NCBI GenBank assembly: GCA_027352645.1
Contig: DAIEIL010000115.1
Span: 1 to 14,468 of the forward strand
Origin: Rhodobiaceae bacterium
GTDB taxonomy: Bacteria; Pseudomonadota; Alphaproteobacteria; Parvibaculales; Parvibaculaceae
Length of the DNA: 14,468 bases
Direction: 5' to 3'
Shown piece after piece: positions 13,864 to 14,468 of the stretch; position 1 is the stretch's first letter; each line of letters starts with the position of its first letter. The notes below the pieces were generated by a model that saw nothing but the letters and a program-made list of their open reading frames with translations, was not told the DNA's origin and searched no databases. A program made the position numbers and the translations under genes.

Positions 13864-13891
13864 TTGACTTAACGGCTGTGGTGAGTAGTCT
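13864..13891 (+). promoter_or_regulatory. promoter of rpmG
   Basis: TTGACT (13864-13869) and TAGTCT (13886-13891) are 16 nt apart, lying just after the MFS stop and ahead of the ribosomal protein gene. The near-consensus -35 and the position support an independent rpmG promoter. The resulting leader would be about 80 nt and includes a short GCGAG/CTCGC dyad. Confidence 0.5.
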
Positions 13892-13978
13892 CCGCCGCAA
13901 TCCGCACATCCCACCGATGGCGAGACGAACCCTCGCGGGCGCCTCAGGCCGACCCGCCCAATTCAAGGATTTCGCGCC

Positions 13979-14146
13979 ATGGCGAAGCCAGCTTCGATCA
14001 AGATCAAACTCGAGAGCACCGCGGACACGGGTTACTTCTACGTGACGAAGAAGAACTCGCGCACGATGACCGAGAAGTTCACGATCAAAAAGTACGACCC
14101 GATCGCGCGCAAGCACGTCGAGTTCAAGGAAACCAAGATCAAATAA
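13979..14146 (+). CDS. rpmG: 50S ribosomal protein L33
   Basis: A 55-residue basic protein of the large ribosomal subunit, near the tRNA exit site. The sequence begins MAKPASIKIKLESTADTGYF and ends with FKETKIK, with YVTKKNSRTMTEKF in the middle, matching alphaproteobacterial L33. It lacks the CxxC pairs of zinc-binding L33 paralogues, so it is the zinc-independent type. AAGGA at 13965-13969 lies 9 nt before the ATG. It is followed after 37 nt by a very strong terminator. In related alphaproteobacteria rpmG lies beside divK/pleD; no such gene is seen before the window ends. Confidence 0.97.
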   Translation: MAKPASIKIKLESTADTGYFYVTKKNSRTMTEKFTIKKYDPIARKHVEFKETKIK

Positions 14147-14182
14147 GGCTCGATGGGACTTGCTCCCGTCGCCTTGTGAAGT

Positions 14183-14427
14183 AAAAAGGCCGGTCCAATG
14201 GACCGGCCTTTTCGTTTGCCCGAACGGTTCGGCAGCAAGAGTGGCCGGCCGGAAATTCATGGCTTAACAGAGGAGGCCACTCCACCACCACGTTCCGACC
14301 GGCCGTGCCCCACGGACCCAGGAGATGCGGCGGACCTGAGCATCCCGTGAGGACACAAACGCTGCCGATGGAATCGGTTTCCTTCACCCCCCAGCTAGGG
14401 AAACCGACGCGGCAGCGAAAGCAATTC
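14183..14427 (-). ncRNA. candidate structured non-coding RNA, family not recognised
   Basis: The minus strand has a promoter (14462-14434), an expected start near 14427 and a terminator with T-run (ending 14183), giving an RNA of about 245 nt without a credible reading frame. Helices in order: H1, CGCTGCCG (14417-14410) with CGGCAGCG (14367-14360), enclosing CGGTTTCC (14406-14399) with GGAAACCG (14382-14375). H2, GTG-T-CCTCACGG (14356-14345) with CCGTGGGG-CAC (14315-14305), enclosing CTCAGG (14340-14335) with CCTGGG (14322-14317). H3, GGCCGGTCGGAA (14304-14293) with TTCCGGCCGGCC (14254-14243). A small CCGAA/TTCGG stem and the terminator follow. Three helices contain G-U pairs that exist only on this strand. 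It does not match what I know of 4.5S, tmRNA, RNase P or common riboswitches. Confidence 0.6.
14184..14212 (+). terminator. strong rho-independent terminator, potentially bidirectional
   Basis: The 13-bp perfect stem AAAAGGCCGGTCC (14184-14196) pairs with GGACCGGCCTTTT (14200-14212) around AAT. On the plus strand it ends in TTTTCGTTT after rpmG. On the minus strand it ends in five T residues (14187-14183). It therefore can stop rpmG transcripts and any minus-strand transcript arriving from the right. Confidence 0.92.
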
Positions 14428-14433
14428 GATTAA

Positions 14434-14462
14434 ATTTGAGCGTATCATTCCGGTGCAGTCAA
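14434..14462 (-). promoter_or_regulatory. candidate promoter of the minus-strand RNA
   Basis: On the minus strand TTGACT (14462-14457) and TCAAAT (14439-14434) are separated by 17 nt, matching 5 of 6 and 4 of 6 consensus bases. The surrounding DNA is locally AT-rich, unlike the rest of the window. An overlapping TTTAAT (14434-14429) is a better -10 box, but its spacing to TTGACT would be 22 nt. Confidence 0.5.
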
Positions 14463-14468
14463 CTAAAG

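Noticed and set aside
12611..14260. 549-codon open frame on the minus strand opposite the MFS gene and rpmG
   Set aside because: It covers two well-supported plus-strand genes, runs through the strong terminator at 14184-14212 and has a composition full of E, G, R and H typical of antisense reading in high-GC DNA.
14260..14343. 27-codon minus-strand mini-ORF starting at 14343
   Set aside because: It lies inside helices H2 and H3 with no clear Shine-Dalgarno. The pairing pattern explains the sequence better, though a dual-function RNA cannot be fully excluded.
14139..14387. 82-codon minus-strand frame inside the candidate RNA region
   Set aside because: It crosses the terminator hairpin, lacks a ribosome-binding site and has no recognisable sequence.
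14220..14430. 4.5S, tmRNA, RNase P or known riboswitch identity
   Set aside because: I looked for the GGAAGGAAGCAGCC apical loop of 4.5S, the tmRNA tag, the RNase P GAGGAAAGTCC core and the B12 or TPP boxes and found none. 6S RNA could not be confirmed or ruled out by eye.
1..14468. Mobile element, CRISPR array, toxin-antitoxin or defence island
   Set aside because: No transposase, integrase, direct-repeat array or composition break was seen. Apart from the unrecognised gene at 4622-4930, every supported protein gene belongs to a recognised family, mostly core genes in a familiar alphaproteobacterial order.

Overview
The window looks like chromosomal DNA of a GC-rich alphaproteobacterium, probably of the Rhizobiales/Parvibaculum type. 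The evidence is strong G/C third-position bias, start and ribosome-binding patterns typical of that class, a zinc-free L33, a pseudo-dihydroorotase paired with pyrB, and the gene order pyrB-pyrC-plsY-dprA-topA-rnr-DUF983-Nudix-MFS-rpmG. From memory, this order is close to that of rhizobial chromosomes. The genus is an inference. There is no mobile element, CRISPR array, tRNA or rRNA, and the region reads as conserved core genome.

Layout. (1) 1-467, minus strand: 5' part of an AidB-type acyl-CoA dehydrogenase gene, cut by the window edge and divergent from pyrB. (2) 593-4618, plus strand: a tight run of pyrB, a dihydroorotase-like pyrC overlapping it by 4 nt, plsY and dprA, reading like one operon. 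The pyrC product has lost most catalytic residues and is probably a structural partner of PyrB. (3) 4622-4930, minus strand: a small protein of unknown function, convergent with dprA. (4) 4931-5245: intergenic, holding a candidate topA promoter and a strong two-part hairpin in the topA leader. (5) 5246-7945 topA and 8099-10504 rnr, both with lysine-rich tails, separated by a spacer with three hairpins. (6) 10596-12509: a DUF983 membrane protein and two tandem, overlapping Nudix genes whose Nudix boxes are split by insertions. (7) 12653-13843: an MFS transporter with its own promoter candidate. (8) 13979-14146: rpmG, followed by a very strong, potentially bidirectional terminator at 14184-14212.

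The most interesting region is the end. Between the rpmG terminator and the window edge there is no credible protein gene. Read on the minus strand, however, the stretch has a sigma70-like promoter (TTGACT-17-TCAAAT), a chain of stable stem-loops, and the rpmG terminator with a T-run in the right orientation. Three of the helices contain pairs that are G-U on the minus strand but would be A-C mismatches on the plus strand, which points to a minus-strand RNA of about 245 nt. One loop exposes CCUCCU, identical to the anti-Shine-Dalgarno core. I do not recognise the family.

Functionally the genes cover pyrimidine synthesis, phospholipid synthesis, DNA uptake/processing, DNA topology, RNA decay, nucleotide clean-up and translation. 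This is a housekeeping neighbourhood rather than a dedicated defence or metabolic island.
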